DNA from: Auanema rhodensis
Lineage: Eukaryota; Nematoda; Chromadorea; Rhabditida; Rhabditidae
Direction: 5' to 3'
Assembly: GCA_964057225.1 (NCBI GenBank)
Contig: OZ059898.1
Coordinates: 11,036,001 to 11,100,000 of the forward strand
DNA: 64,000 bases
Under the pieces are notes generated by a model. That model ran no database searches, was not told the origin of the DNA, and worked only from the letters and a program-made list of their open reading frames with translations. Below, piece after piece: positions 49,989 through 60,687 of this stretch. How positions within the stretch are numbered: position 1 is the first letter of the stretch; each line of letters starts with the position of its first letter. The position numbers and the translations under genes were made by a program.

Positions 49989-52900
49989 GGTATTAAACTC
50001 AAACTTTCTATACATTTTTACTTGAAAACGAAAAAAAGTGAAAGTCGGACAATAACATATTCACCACATCTATAACTTTATGGGATCAGTTCTAAACCAT
50101 TATTGTATTCTGTAAATAGTGGAAGTGTTGGTCGAGGACATGAAAAATTTCAAAGAACATCTGAGTTTTAAAAAATTCAAGAAATCCGGTTAATGGTGAA
50201 CATTTATATACTTAAAAGTAAATCCGCAACAATTTTAAACAAAAATGTAAAATAGTTTACGAAATTTGAGTTTTTTTTGTGAAGATTGGTAAGAGAACAC
50301 TCAAACGATAGTATTTTAAAAGACAAATTAATTACTTCTATGAGAGAACAAGAAACATATAAATCGTAAAATATCAGATATATCTAAAAAGAAACAAGTT
50401 ATGGTTCGCTGAAAGAACCTATGGTGTTGGATTTTTAAAGTATGAATAAACTGAACAACAATATATAATCATGAGAAATTGAATAGAATATACATATAGT
50501 AAATGAATGAAGAAGAAGAAGATTGAATATAGAATGCGAAAGAGAAAGGCAGATAGAATATTTGCTTATATGACCATAGTTGGATGGGTACGAGAACAGT
50601 GGAGGAGATGAGAATGAATGTTCGAGTTGATCAAATATGGTAACCGGCTGACTAAAGAACTTGATGAGGCTATTGTGAACCGGAATAGATAGATGAGTTG
50701 AACAACACGATAGCCTTCTGATACGAATAGCGAAACTGCTAACAGATATGCTCTGTCAGCTGGGCGATAGGCTCATATGAAAAATTAGTAAGGTGCAGAT
50801 GACACTAAGATAATAGACAACAGCTTTTGTTTCATATGTTTGTACAGATTTATCTAAACAAAGATAAACTATGTAAAGTGATATACCTGTGATGTTTAAA
50901 AAAAGGAGCAAAATAGAAGCTTATGCATCTGTGTATGATACTTGGAAAGTTGTGGTAATATAAGAATAAAAAATATTGTGGTTTTTTGTGAATTCACAGA
51001 AAAAATCATTGGTTATTCAAATAAAGGATGCAAAAAAGATGAAAAAAATCAAAATGAAAATTCAAGGAAGACGAACAAACTTCAATGACAGGAATATATC
51101 CAGACAGACTGGATGAGGAACATGCTGTGACTGTTGGCCGGATTTTGGATAAAAGGCTAGATAGTTTTCATTCTCATCTGAACAACCACAAAGGAGGTGA
51201 AATAAGATGGCCATGCGGATATAAAGAACTTAGAATGTTTATTAAAACATAGGTAAATAACCGTCTTTCTACACAGAACTTTTGCTTTCCACTTCAACTT
51301 GTTGTCCATCTATCTTTGACGAGTTTATTGATAGAGGAAAACATTTTCATAGATGTTCCTGTCCGAAATAATTCACATTCACTCATATACACATGCATAC
51401 TTTAAATTTCAGACAAACAGTACCATTATTAGTCGATATTACAAGAAAAACCAAAAATAAATAAAAAATTTGATTTTTTGATTGGTTACAACTTATTGTA
51501 ATAGATATATTATGTCTTCTGTACAACTTTCGTAATTTATCTCTATATATAGACGTTTAGGGTTATAATATGATGAGGTCTTCAATTTTTGATTATAATA
51601 TAAATGTTTGTTCTTAGCTTAATGACGTATTCGAATACCGACTCGACCTTCTTTCCTCAACCAAAATTGAAAACAAATTGTTTGAAAATGAACTAAATTT
51701 ACAACCTAATCCTTATAAATCGAGCATATTATTCGTTATCAAAATTTAGTCTTTTATTATCATTGAGTTCTTTTGTTATTCTCGTCAACAACTTCAGGTA
51801 TATGTTGTTAATATTCATTACGAAGTGCTTGTGTACGGAATAAACGAACAACCTGTGATATTATTCATAAATGCATTATAATCATTAAAACCTTTGCTGT
51901 TGTTTCTCCTGCTCAGGATCAAGAAAGATATGATCATAGCTTCCTCATTTACAGAGATTTATCTTTTGTTACACTATGTTTATATTAGATGTTTCGCTAT
52001 ATTCTTGTAACATAGGTTATGACAAAACATTCTCATTTAATTCTTCTTTGGTTTTCATTAATGGTATATCAAGTTTTATTTACTTATCTGATACAAACGT
52101 TCATCCTCTTTTGATTATCAGCTATATTTGATACGAAAACGTAGTTTTCTCTGAAACTTTCAATGAAGCAAGAAAATGAAAAAAAAAGAAGAAAAGTTAT
52201 AGAAAAGAGCTCGAGAGCGAAAAAGTATTTGATTATATGTAGTCTATAAATTATGTGTGTATCTTTTATATTCGAATGCTTATATGAGAATCATAATATA
52301 AAATCATTTAAATTCCATTCTCCCTAACTGAAAATGAAAAATGCCGTTTAATCATAGTGAACATTACGTAGTGAACTCCCTTTTTGTACACACGCAAAAA
52401 TAAAGGGGCTATATCTATGGATTTCCATATTAATAAGTTATAAGTGCCTTCTGATTTTACAAATTTTATCCTTAATATTCAATGCATACATTGTTATCTT
52501 ATCTGTTTCTGGAATCTACTGTTATCTTTTTAGCCTTGCATTGCTCTCGCAGCTGAATTCTTGTTCTTTGTACCTACATCACACCACCACTATTGAGTAT
52601 CAACTAGTTTATTTCTACTCCGAAGCTTAGGATGGTATTTCTAACAATCATTATTATTAGTGGTTTATTATTCCTATTATGGCTCTACTCAAAATACATA
52701 GCGGAGGTCAGTTTTTTTAAATTTATGTTGATATACAACTTGGCATCGATTAATCAATTTGGATATGAGGGAAAATTCCAGGGTTCTAAAAAGTGTAAGT
52801 TCAGATATTACTAATAGTGGTGGTGTGATATAAGGAGTTCATTAAATTAAATGTTTTATTCTTAAATTCTCTATGTTGAACTTTTTTTTTGGAACTGTAC

Positions 52901-53143
52901 ACGATTAATCCGAACCGTACGCAACTAGCTTCATTGAAGTTGTTCTTAGGATTAACCGTCAGTTGTTTTTTGTTCTCTGTTCTACATTATTTATTCCGTT
53001 TTCTTTTGCGTCTATGAATATTTTACAGAATTATGCTGCAATCGTAAAACAATTGGCATTAAACTGTATTAATATTCCTAGTGTTTTTCTTGCACATTGC
53101 CACAGTTTAAGCTTATTTTATATTTACAGTTCATGATATCATA

Positions 53144-54967
53144 ATGACGGACTTCACAGATCAACCCCTCGGGTTACTTTGCGAAGTGACACGTCGCGAA
53201 TTGGTTCATTTACTGGAATCTTTACCTGGTCCCAAAGATTTAGTTGTGGATTCTACTTTACTGAGGCCATTAGATAAAGTTGCTTCAATGACACTTCTCC
53301 AAAATCATGGCTGCTCTCGCGTAATGCCTCTGCGAACAGACTCTGTTTTGTCTTGGGATCAAAATATTTCAAGAAGAATATACATCCTTCGGTCATCGTT
53401 CGAAATGGCCCGCTTAGTTTCTCAACACGTTAGAGCCTCTCCTGACAAACAGATAGCAGTTATCTGGGTGGATCGTCGCTTAGCAATATGTGATCGTGAG
53501 CAGGAACGACAAGGTGTTTTCGGAATAGTGGAAAATTTCGAATTGCACATGTGTCTCCTTCCAATTGAAAATGATCTTTTCTCTCTGGAATTACCTTTCA
53601 CTTCACCTCCTAATCTGTTCCAAGCCGCTCATTCGTTATTTCAACTGCAGTCTTTGTACGGACTTATACCTACTGTCTATGGACTTGGAGAACAAACTGA
53701 GAAAATGTGGAAATTACTACGTATGCTTTATGTGGAACGAGGAGAGCCACGAGCCTCACCTGATCAACCAATAAGCCATCTTTTCGTTTTTGATCGTTCT
53801 CTAGATCCTGCATCTGTTCTTATGACAGGCTTGACATATGAAGCTATGTTACACAACGTTTTTACTATTGGATGTGGGAAAATATCATTTGGTTCAGAAG
53901 TGCAGTCACGAATGAAAACTGATTCAAAAGATGGAGAATCTCAAAAGTCCAGGGTGTTCGTCCTGGACAATAATGACGGCGTATTTGCTTCTGTTAGGAA
54001 TAAGCATATGACAGGAGTTTTTCCATTTCTTAGTGCAAAAGCTAAAGAAATTCAATCAACCTATGATAAAGGGGCTTCCATTGACCAAGTTCAAGATATG
54101 AAACAATTTGTATCGCAAGAGTTGAAAGTTCTAAAACAACAACATCGTCAACTTGAAATGCATATATGTGCCTGTGAAGTTCTTTTGGAACGAAACAATG
54201 CTGTTGGAGCAAGCGAACGTCTTCGTTATGAACAAGAGCTTGTTGCTGGAACAGCTAATATTAATGAAATAATAACATATTTGGAAGATTGTTCATTAAG
54301 ACAAGTATCACCATGGCAAGTTCTAGCTTTGATTTGCTTAGCTTCAGTCACCAACAATGGTTTACCTTCCAAAGGCTATCACTCATTTAGAGAGCATTTC
54401 CTGCGAGCATACGGATACGAATATCTGCCTGTTCTTCATAACCTTGGTACGAAGAAACTTTTTTTCGAAAAGATCAAACCTGCAGTTGGCAATATAGTTC
54501 AATCTGCTATTCCAACGATGAACTCAAATTCCAGTGGTGATCAAACACCCACTTTTGCTTTCTTATCGAAGCGACTTAATTTAACTCCCAGTTCGGACGC
54601 AAATCACATCGACTTGAGGAACCCTTCCAAAATGAGCTATGTATTTTCGGGAGTATTCACACCTCCTTTTTGCCAAATAGTGTCAGATGCAATGGTTCAT
54701 GGATGGAATACTAACGACATGAAAAAGACGTTCGGACATGTTTTAGTGGAAGAGAACAGTTATACCCCAGCGGACCGAAAGCCTGACAATCGCATGAAGA
54801 AAGCCATTCTCGTGTTCTTTTTGGGAGGTGTAACATATGCCGAAGTCGCTGCCCTAAGGCTTTTAGCTGTTCAGAACAACTTTCGTATTTTAATAGCAAC
54901 TACGAATATTATCCAGCGTGAACAATATATTCGATGTATGGGAGAAGCGGATTCGAAGCTTCTGTGA
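53144..54967 (+). CDS. vps-33.2: VPS33B, Sec1/Munc18-family vacuolar sorting protein, intronless
   Basis: A single uninterrupted frame of 607 residues, close to the usual 600-620 of VPS33B. Recognised segments: RRELVHLLESLPGPKDL near residue 18; SLYGLIPTVYGLGEQ near 188; FVSQELKVLKQQHRQLE near 324; SYVFSGVFTPPFCQIV near 504; FFLGGVTYAEVAALRLLA near 563. These match VPS33B (SYVFSG..P..C.I, ELK.LKQEHR) better than VPS33A. Family knowledge: VPS33B is an SM protein that pairs with VIPAS39/SPE-39 in a complex for lysosome-related and endosomal trafficking; C. elegans calls it VPS-33.2. An acceptor-like atatttacag ends 14 bp before the ATG, consistent with trans-splicing. The first AATAAA (54972-54977) follows the stop by 4 bases. 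It has no introns, while every other complete gene here has 7-29 exons. The next gene starts 148 bp downstream, suggesting an operon. Confidence 0.93.
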   Translation: MTDFTDQPLGLLCEVTRRELVHLLESLPGPKDLVVDSTLLRPLDKVASMTLLQNHGCSRVMPLRTDSVLSWDQNISRRIYILRSSFEMARLVSQHVRASPDKQIAVIWVDRRLAICDREQERQGVFGIVENFELHMCLLPIENDLFSLELPFTSPPNLFQAAHSLFQLQSLYGLIPTVYGLGEQTEKMWKLLRMLYVERGEPRASPDQPISHLFVFDRSLDPASVLMTGLTYEAMLHNVFTIGCGKISFGSEVQSRMKTDSKDGESQKSRVFVLDNNDGVFASVRNKHMTGVFPFLSAKAKEIQSTYDKGASIDQVQDMKQFVSQELKVLKQQHRQLEMHICACEVLLERNNAVGASERLRYEQELVAGTANINEIITYLEDCSLRQVSPWQVLALICLASVTNNGLPSKGYHSFREHFLRAYGYEYLPVLHNLGTKKLFFEKIKPAVGNIVQSAIPTMNSNSSGDQTPTFAFLSKRLNLTPSSDANHIDLRNPSKMSYVFSGVFTPPFCQIVSDAMVHGWNTNDMKKTFGHVLVEENSYTPADRKPDNRMKKAILVFFLGGVTYAEVAALRLLAVQNNFRILIATTNIIQREQYIRCMGEADSKLL

Positions 54968-54971
54968 GATA

Positions 54972-54977
54972 AATAAA
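54972..54977 (+). terminator. Polyadenylation signal AATAAA directly after VPS33B
   Basis: AATAAA lies four bases after the TGA stop. A very short 3' UTR with a signal this close, followed about 140 bp later by the next start codon, is the spacing seen inside nematode operons. Confidence 0.6.
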
Positions 54978-55115
54978 TATCGTTTGATTCAATCAATTAA
55001 TGTTCTGGTCGCTAAAATTCAACGGGTTATGTAAAAGTTTGTAATTTATGTAAGTGGGAGTGAACTCAACTTTGGTGCACCTAAAAGTCAAGTAGAATAA
55101 TTTTTTTATTTTAAC

Positions 55116-56797
55116 ATGTTTCAGAAACCGCGGGTTTATACTAAATTTGGGTCTGATCTGTATTGTCGTGTGCACAAGCATTTATCTCTTTTGAATGAGG
55201 TTTTTATCATGTCTAATATTGTTCTGTAAATGAGCATTCAGGAATATAAACCAACATGGTGGTGTCCATTTGGAACTGCAATGACTATAGTTCGACAGGT
55301 TTTCCGCAACTGTCCCAATCTTCCTTTTGAAAGGTATGAAAGTTTTAGATTCTTGAAGTAAGCATTGAATTTCTAGAGAAATTATTACTTTATCAGACTC
55401 TGGAATAGTTGGTATTGACTGGCTAATTCCATCCAAGTCTCATGAAGAGAGTCCCATCATAATTTTCTTACCTGGTATCACAGGTAATATTATATATTTT
55501 TTTTCAAAGGTTTTAATTTTGGAGATAATGGTAAAATCTACTGAAACATTATGTTTTGTTAATCAATTTTGTTATTATTCAGTAGAGAGACATAATATTT
55601 TTTAAAAAATATATACATTTGTATATTTGAATATATGAGTGTGTATTTATAACTTTTTTATACTATATCCTCACATATGTGCATTAAATTATTCATTTTA
55701 ATTATAGGATCTACTCATGAAAGTGCTTATATTCTTCATTGTGTGACTGAGGCCATTCAACATGATTGGAAATCTGTAGTAGTTAATCCACGAGGATTGG
55801 GTGGAGTTCCTTTGAAAACTAAACAGTAAGTTACTGGATTTCCCTTGAGCATTTGACCGAGGCTTGGTTACACCTTTTAAAATCCTATATACATGTTTTT
55901 CAGAACATATAATGCTTGCTATACAGAAGATATTGATCAGGTTATTCAGATCATAACTGATCGTTATCCTAAAGCCAAAAAAATCGGTTGTGGCTTTAGT
56001 ATGGGAGGGTAGGACTGTAAGAAATTGTTCAGCAGCTAAACAATAATATTCAGAATGATTTTGGGAAGTTATATTTCTACGAAAACTGCGAAAACTGTAA
56101 ATCTGGAAGCAGCAATGATCATATCTTCTCCTTTTGACCCTCATGTTTCTTCCCAGTCCTTAGAGGTTTTTGAGGAATATTCTTGAATTATGATTAATAA
56201 TTCCGCCTTACAGACACCTATTCCTCGTTTTCTTTTCAATCAACATTTAGCTGGATGTCTTGTAAACATCATTAAACCGTTAGTTCTATTTCATACTAAT
56301 TACATAAATCATTACTTTGCAGTTATCGAGAATTATTCAAAGATGTAACTGATTTTGATGAAGTTTTGAAGGCAAAAACTATTCGTAACTTTGATACAAT
56401 ATTTACTAGTCCCGTATTTGGTTACAAAAATTGCCGTGAATATTATGAGGATGCTTCGCTCTGTCGCAAGGTTTTAACTATCTCTCTCAACAATCTCCAA
56501 CCAGCATGGTTGTTTAGGTCCAAAAGTTCCCAATTCCTACTATTTGCCTCAATTCTGTAGATGATGTGTTTGCCCCAATTAAGTGTATGTTTTTTACTTT
56601 CTACTATTACTGTTACATTCGTTTAATTTTCAGCAGTGCCACTTGATGTCATAACTGAATCCGAAAACGTGGTAGCAATTGTAACTGCACATGGAGGACA
56701 TACAGCTTTTATGGAACACTGGAATCCAAACAAACAAGGATTAGTAGAGAAATTGCTCGCACAATGGGGAAATATTATTTTTAATGACCTTGATTAA
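55116..56797 (+). CDS. abhd-3: ABHD1/ABHD3-type alpha/beta hydrolase
   Basis: Ten exons, 353 residues: 55116-55199, 55242-55333, 55377-55483, 55708-55825, 55904-56008, 56054-56165, 56214-56278, 56323-56470, 56518-56584, 56634-56797; all phases agree. Recognised: WWCPFGTAMTIV near the N-terminus; FLPGITGSTHESAYILH (oxyanion region); VVVNPRGLGG; nucleophile elbow GFSMGG (Ser about 166); acid in NSVDDVFAP (Asp about 292/293); His in TAHGGHTAF (about 322). These match the YheT/ABHD1-ABHD3 family. Human ABHD3 is a phospholipase acting on medium-chain and oxidised phosphatidylcholines. Animal ABHD1/3 proteins normally begin with a membrane anchor. Here the first usable ATG (55116) gives MFQKPRV with no hydrophobic segment, so this form may be soluble or an upstream exon may be missed. 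The gene starts 148 bp after VPS33B on the same strand. Confidence 0.9.
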
Positions 56798-57533
56798 TAA
56801 GTCATTTGTATCAAAATTTGAAGAGCTTTCTTCATAAATCTCACAAAAAGTTCCATCAAAAGCGCTTTTACGGATCCTTTGAATAATGATATTGAAATTT
56901 TTCCTTAGGCATACTAAACATCCTAGTCAAAAACTCAGATAGATTATTTCGCACGATAAAACAGGTCATACTTAGACTTACTATAATAAATATACGAAAT
57001 TAAAATTTAACTGAACGGAATTTCTTTGTATTTTGTTTCCACCCGCACCAACATTTTCATTGATTTCATAATAAATAAAGTTTTTCTTCCTCCACTAAGA
57101 GTTCTAGAATACAAAGTTTACAAAACATACTTTTTGTAAAAATGATGGTTCTCATGAGCTAACTGAAAGTTTTTTTTGAGCCCTGAAGAGCTGAAGATGA
57201 AGAGCTCACCCTACTGTTCTCCGAGTTCTCCAATTATTTGACTTCGATATTTAACATGTCGATAGTATATTTTAAAGATTTGAACTTAATAAGGAAATTA
57301 TGACATCTATTGCCCAATTATACGAAATCGATTGGAGAATCGGACTGTTGAATCTGTTGAAACCATAAAGAGTAAGTAATCAATCGAGAAATCTAGATGA
57401 AGTAAGCGATTTCGCTTATTGTTGGATAAAAATGTAGGAAGAGTGAGGGAGGAGCCAAATATGTGCTTTTCTTTTGTCACAAGCCTTTAGCCATTTTAGG
57501 CAAATAATAACAAAAAATAGAATTTTAGAATCA
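56798..57533 (+). other. Intergenic, ABHD to glycosyltransferase
   Basis: About 740 bp of AT-rich sequence with AATAAA-type signals near 57073, presumably the ABHD 3' UTR and the next gene's upstream region. No coding evidence. Confidence 0.5.
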
Positions 57534-59250
57534 ATGCGTATCTTCAGCTTCCAATATTGCTGTACATATCTTTGTAAACAGGTAACTTTAAAACTTTATT
57601 TTCTTCAAACATATTTAAGTGATTGTTAAAATATGGAACATATTTTCTCTGAACACAAATAGTATTGTTAAAAGAAATTTTGATGTTTAATTTTGGAAGT
57701 TTAGAGTATGATGTCTTTTTTTTCTTAAATTGAATTATCTTAATTCTTTCTTATTCAATTTTGTAATAGTTATCCTAGCTACACTATCATGGCATTGTAC
57801 GAACAGCTGTTTTAACCATTTTTGCTATTGTCTTACACATAGCAGTTACAAAATATCGAGCATCACGAGAATCTTTGAAATTTTTAAACGAATATGGTCA
57901 TGAAGCTGATCCTGTAATTTTGGATAATCACAAGACATTATATACAGTGAGTTGTTTTTATCAGTTTCAATGTAAACAAAATGTAATCAACAATTTTTAA
58001 GTTAGTGCAAAATTCAACTGAACAGAAGGTTATTTTATTTTCGAATAAAGTGAGTTTTCAAAAGCTGAAAGCTGAACTAAAATAATGTGAAACTGTTACA
58101 GTTTGCTGCTGCAATAACATTAAATTGGTTATGTAATGTACAAGAGTTTGGAATATTAGATAGAGTAATAATAATCGCGTTAGATGATATTACATATAAA
58201 ACTATACATCAGCGGTGGCCTAATATAAGTGTTATGAGATGGAAGATCCAAACGATGGTCTGAGTTTTTGCTGTCTAAAGAGCAAAACGAATTTCCACTT
58301 TTCAGGAAGATAGTTTCATGGTCGGTTCCGGTCGATATCAAATGTTTCAACTTCTCCGCTCTAATACCATATCATATTTAATCAGTACGGGTAGGAATTT
58401 CTGGATGGTTCAAGCTGACACTCATTGGAGCCAAAACCTTTTTGATGTTTTTGGTTTGTTTTTATACTCAAAACTTCTCCACCTTGTTAGTTTAGATGTT
58501 AACAATGTGAAAGGAGATATATTATTTGATAAAGAGGGCGAATACGGGCTTTTAGCTGATATGATTGGAGGTGGAAATTTTTATATAAGATCAAACACAA
58601 GAACGTATAATTATTTTCTTCAATTATCAAAGCTGCTGAGGTAATCTTTTCTCATTTTCAAATAACTAAATTGCAAAAAAATTATAAAAATTTGTAGAAA
58701 CCTATATGCAACTGACAATAACATAATGGGAAGTTTATGCGCGAAGAAGTTTTCTGATATAGATTGCGGAGAAATTCCATATTAGTAAGAAAATATACTT
58801 AAGTTTTGAGTTGAACGTTAAATACTTAGCATAATAGCCAACTGGAGATGGCATTTAGGCGAGAGACAAGTTTTACCACCCTTGCTTCAGTTTGATTTCT
58901 TGGGTGGGGGCAAGTTGGAGAGGTGAAATATATCGAAATTTGCCTGATATCTCAAAAATATTGTTCAGGATGAATGCAATAGGGTTACAATTTGCTACTT
59001 CATCTGGTAGTTGCATCAAGAACTGGAGCCGTTCTAACATAACTTTGAAGGTTTGTTATCATCATATTTATCTCCTATTTCATCTATTTTCCAGAATTTA
59101 CAAGAATTCAAATTACCGTCCAGTTTTTCTTTGCATGTCCTGATATGGGGACAAAATATTTGTGATATCGTTTGCAGCATATCATATTATACAACATATT
59201 ACCTGAGAACAATAATTATACCAAATTTTGCATATTATCTGATTGTATAA
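57534..59250 (+). CDS. Type II membrane protein with nucleotide-diphospho-sugar transferase domain
   Basis: Nine exons, 390 residues, phases consistent: 57534-57581, 57779-57946, 58002-58049, 58102-58257, 58306-58640, 58698-58784, 58830-58922, 58969-59050, 59095-59250. The start ATG lies five bases after ttttag, a likely trans-splice site. One transmembrane segment (VRTAVLTIFAIVLHIAV, about 22-38) follows a short cytoplasmic N-terminus, so it should be a Golgi/ER type II protein. The lumenal part reads FAAAITLNWLCNVQEFG, VIIIALDDITYKTI, YQMFQLLRSNTISYLISTGR, NFWMVQADTHWSQNLFDV and GGGNFYIRSNTRTYNYF, the order typical of Nucleotid_trans (Pfam PF03407) proteins, which are numerous in nematodes. 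The usual DxD-like metal site is ADTHW, with a single Asp, so catalysis is uncertain. The sugar and acceptor cannot be predicted. Confidence 0.82.
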
Positions 59251-59685
59251 TAAACTAATTAATATAAAATAGCTTTTTCTATACCTGAAATAGAACACGG
59301 ATAAGATGGATATATGACATCAAACTTATGTTGAATGGTTACTAAACGAATAAGACTATCGTTGACACTTATCTTGAAATTCTTATTACTTCTAGAAACA
59401 TATCTAGTTTTTTTAGTTTGAAATTGGAAGCTAAAAGCATTCATCCGAGGTTTAATTGTAAGAATATGATTTTCGATGAGATATACGAACTAGATAACTT
59501 AATATGCTGCTCAGTCTACAGATTCCCTATTCATTAATAGTTATAAAAAAGTAATTAAAGTCTGTTCAAGCCCTTGTAATAGCCAGTCACCAGCGTGTTC
59601 ACGCACAGCTACATTCCCTTATAGTGAGTCTCTACGAGAAAGACGCTCTATATCCTGGCTTTCATACTATTTTAGAACTCCAAGC

Positions 59686-60687
59686 ATGAAAACCATATTT
59701 GTTCTTCTTCCTATAGTTTCTTTTGCTGTGGCCAAGTATCACCATTTCGTGGAAAATTCTGCGAATGTGGTAAGTTGCTCAAGATTTAATGTGTCCCCCA
59801 CCTTTTAGAAAACTTCTTTTTCAAAACAACTTATGTTACAATATTTAGAAAAGGGACGAAAACTTTGAACAATCTTTGCTGCCTGTAAGTAGCTATGAAA
59901 GTATATTTTTATCATACATTTTATTTTGAAGATGAATCAGTTGGACATGAGCCAATCAGTATTTGAATATTCTGGTGGTCCTAGAGTCTCCCGTTCTATT
60001 AAGTCTCCGAGAGCAGGCTATCCATTTCAACCACCAGTGCTAACAAAATACTATTATTGTTTTTGAAAAGATTATTATAGTATTCAACTGGAACATCGAT
60101 TTCTGGCATGCCAAACGGTGCAAATGGTGCAAGCGGAAAATCAGGCTTACCTGGGCCATGCTTCGTAAATCAATCAGGATATGTTTGTTGTAATAGGGAA
60201 TTACAAGATCTGGTTATTAATAAGTACTATGTACTATGACCCTCGTGTATAAAACATAAGTAAATATAATGTATATTTAAGGAATTAGTTAATTTACCTG
60301 GATTCAATAATTGTAATACGCAACGAATTAGTAATCATCTCCAAAAAGCGTGTCACGAAAGGTAAAAACAAGTTTTTTCTACTTTTTAAATTTTTATATA
60401 TTTTCTAAATATGTACTATTTATAGATTTGGAAAAAATTTCGAAGTGCTCACTGGTATAGCTGATTTTTCTCAAAAAGTTCACTTTCATGGGACTCATGT
60501 TTGTAAATTAGAAATAAATGGACGGTAAGTGTTATTTGAAACATTTTAAATTGATCTTCTCTTATTTAGGTTTATTATGGCTTATGGAACTCCAACTTTG
60601 GAATCAACACCTTCACCTAAACCCTTGGGAAGCAACTCCGCTAATTTATCTGTATCGACTCCCCAAACAGGAAGTTCAGACCACTAA
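59686..60687 (+). CDS. Secreted ground-like domain protein (Hedgehog-related, grl family)
   Basis: Seven exons, 217 residues: 59686-59769, 59849-59884, 59932-60036, 60081-60212, 60282-60361, 60426-60524, 60570-60687. The ATG is about 10 bases after attttag, a likely trans-splice acceptor. The N-terminus MKTIFVLLPIVSFAVA is a clear signal peptide. A low-complexity linker with Gly/Asn/Ser (SGMPNGANGASGKSG) leads to the ground-like domain: CFVNQSGYVCCNRELQDL, a helix region with NNCNTQRISNHLQKACHERF, FEVLTGIADFSQKVHFHGTH, VCKLEINGRFIMAYGTPT. The Cys-Cys pair, two further Cys and the FEV...DFS...CK...AYGTP pattern are the family signature (PF04155). Ground-like proteins are nematode-specific, secreted and linked to cuticle or apical matrix. 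Two junctions use non-obvious donors (gtgcta after exon 3, gttatt after exon 4), chosen because only they keep the frame. Confidence 0.85.

Larger units (their letters stand above)
44116..53143. other. Nine kilobases without a supported gene
   Basis: AT-rich sequence with GA-rich patches. It includes (GA/GATA)n at 49640-49724, (TA)n at 49942-49988, and a GC-richer zone at 47.06-47.45 kb containing a TATA-like sequence and two overlapping small open frames (46991-47227 and 47282-47476). Other small frames show no splice or domain support. The 5' exons of the minus-strand gene at 40.9-42.1 kb probably lie somewhere in this stretch. Confidence 0.4.

Noticed and set aside
55698-56144. 148-codon minus-strand frame
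   Set aside because: Antisense shadow across ABHD exons 4-6 and their introns.
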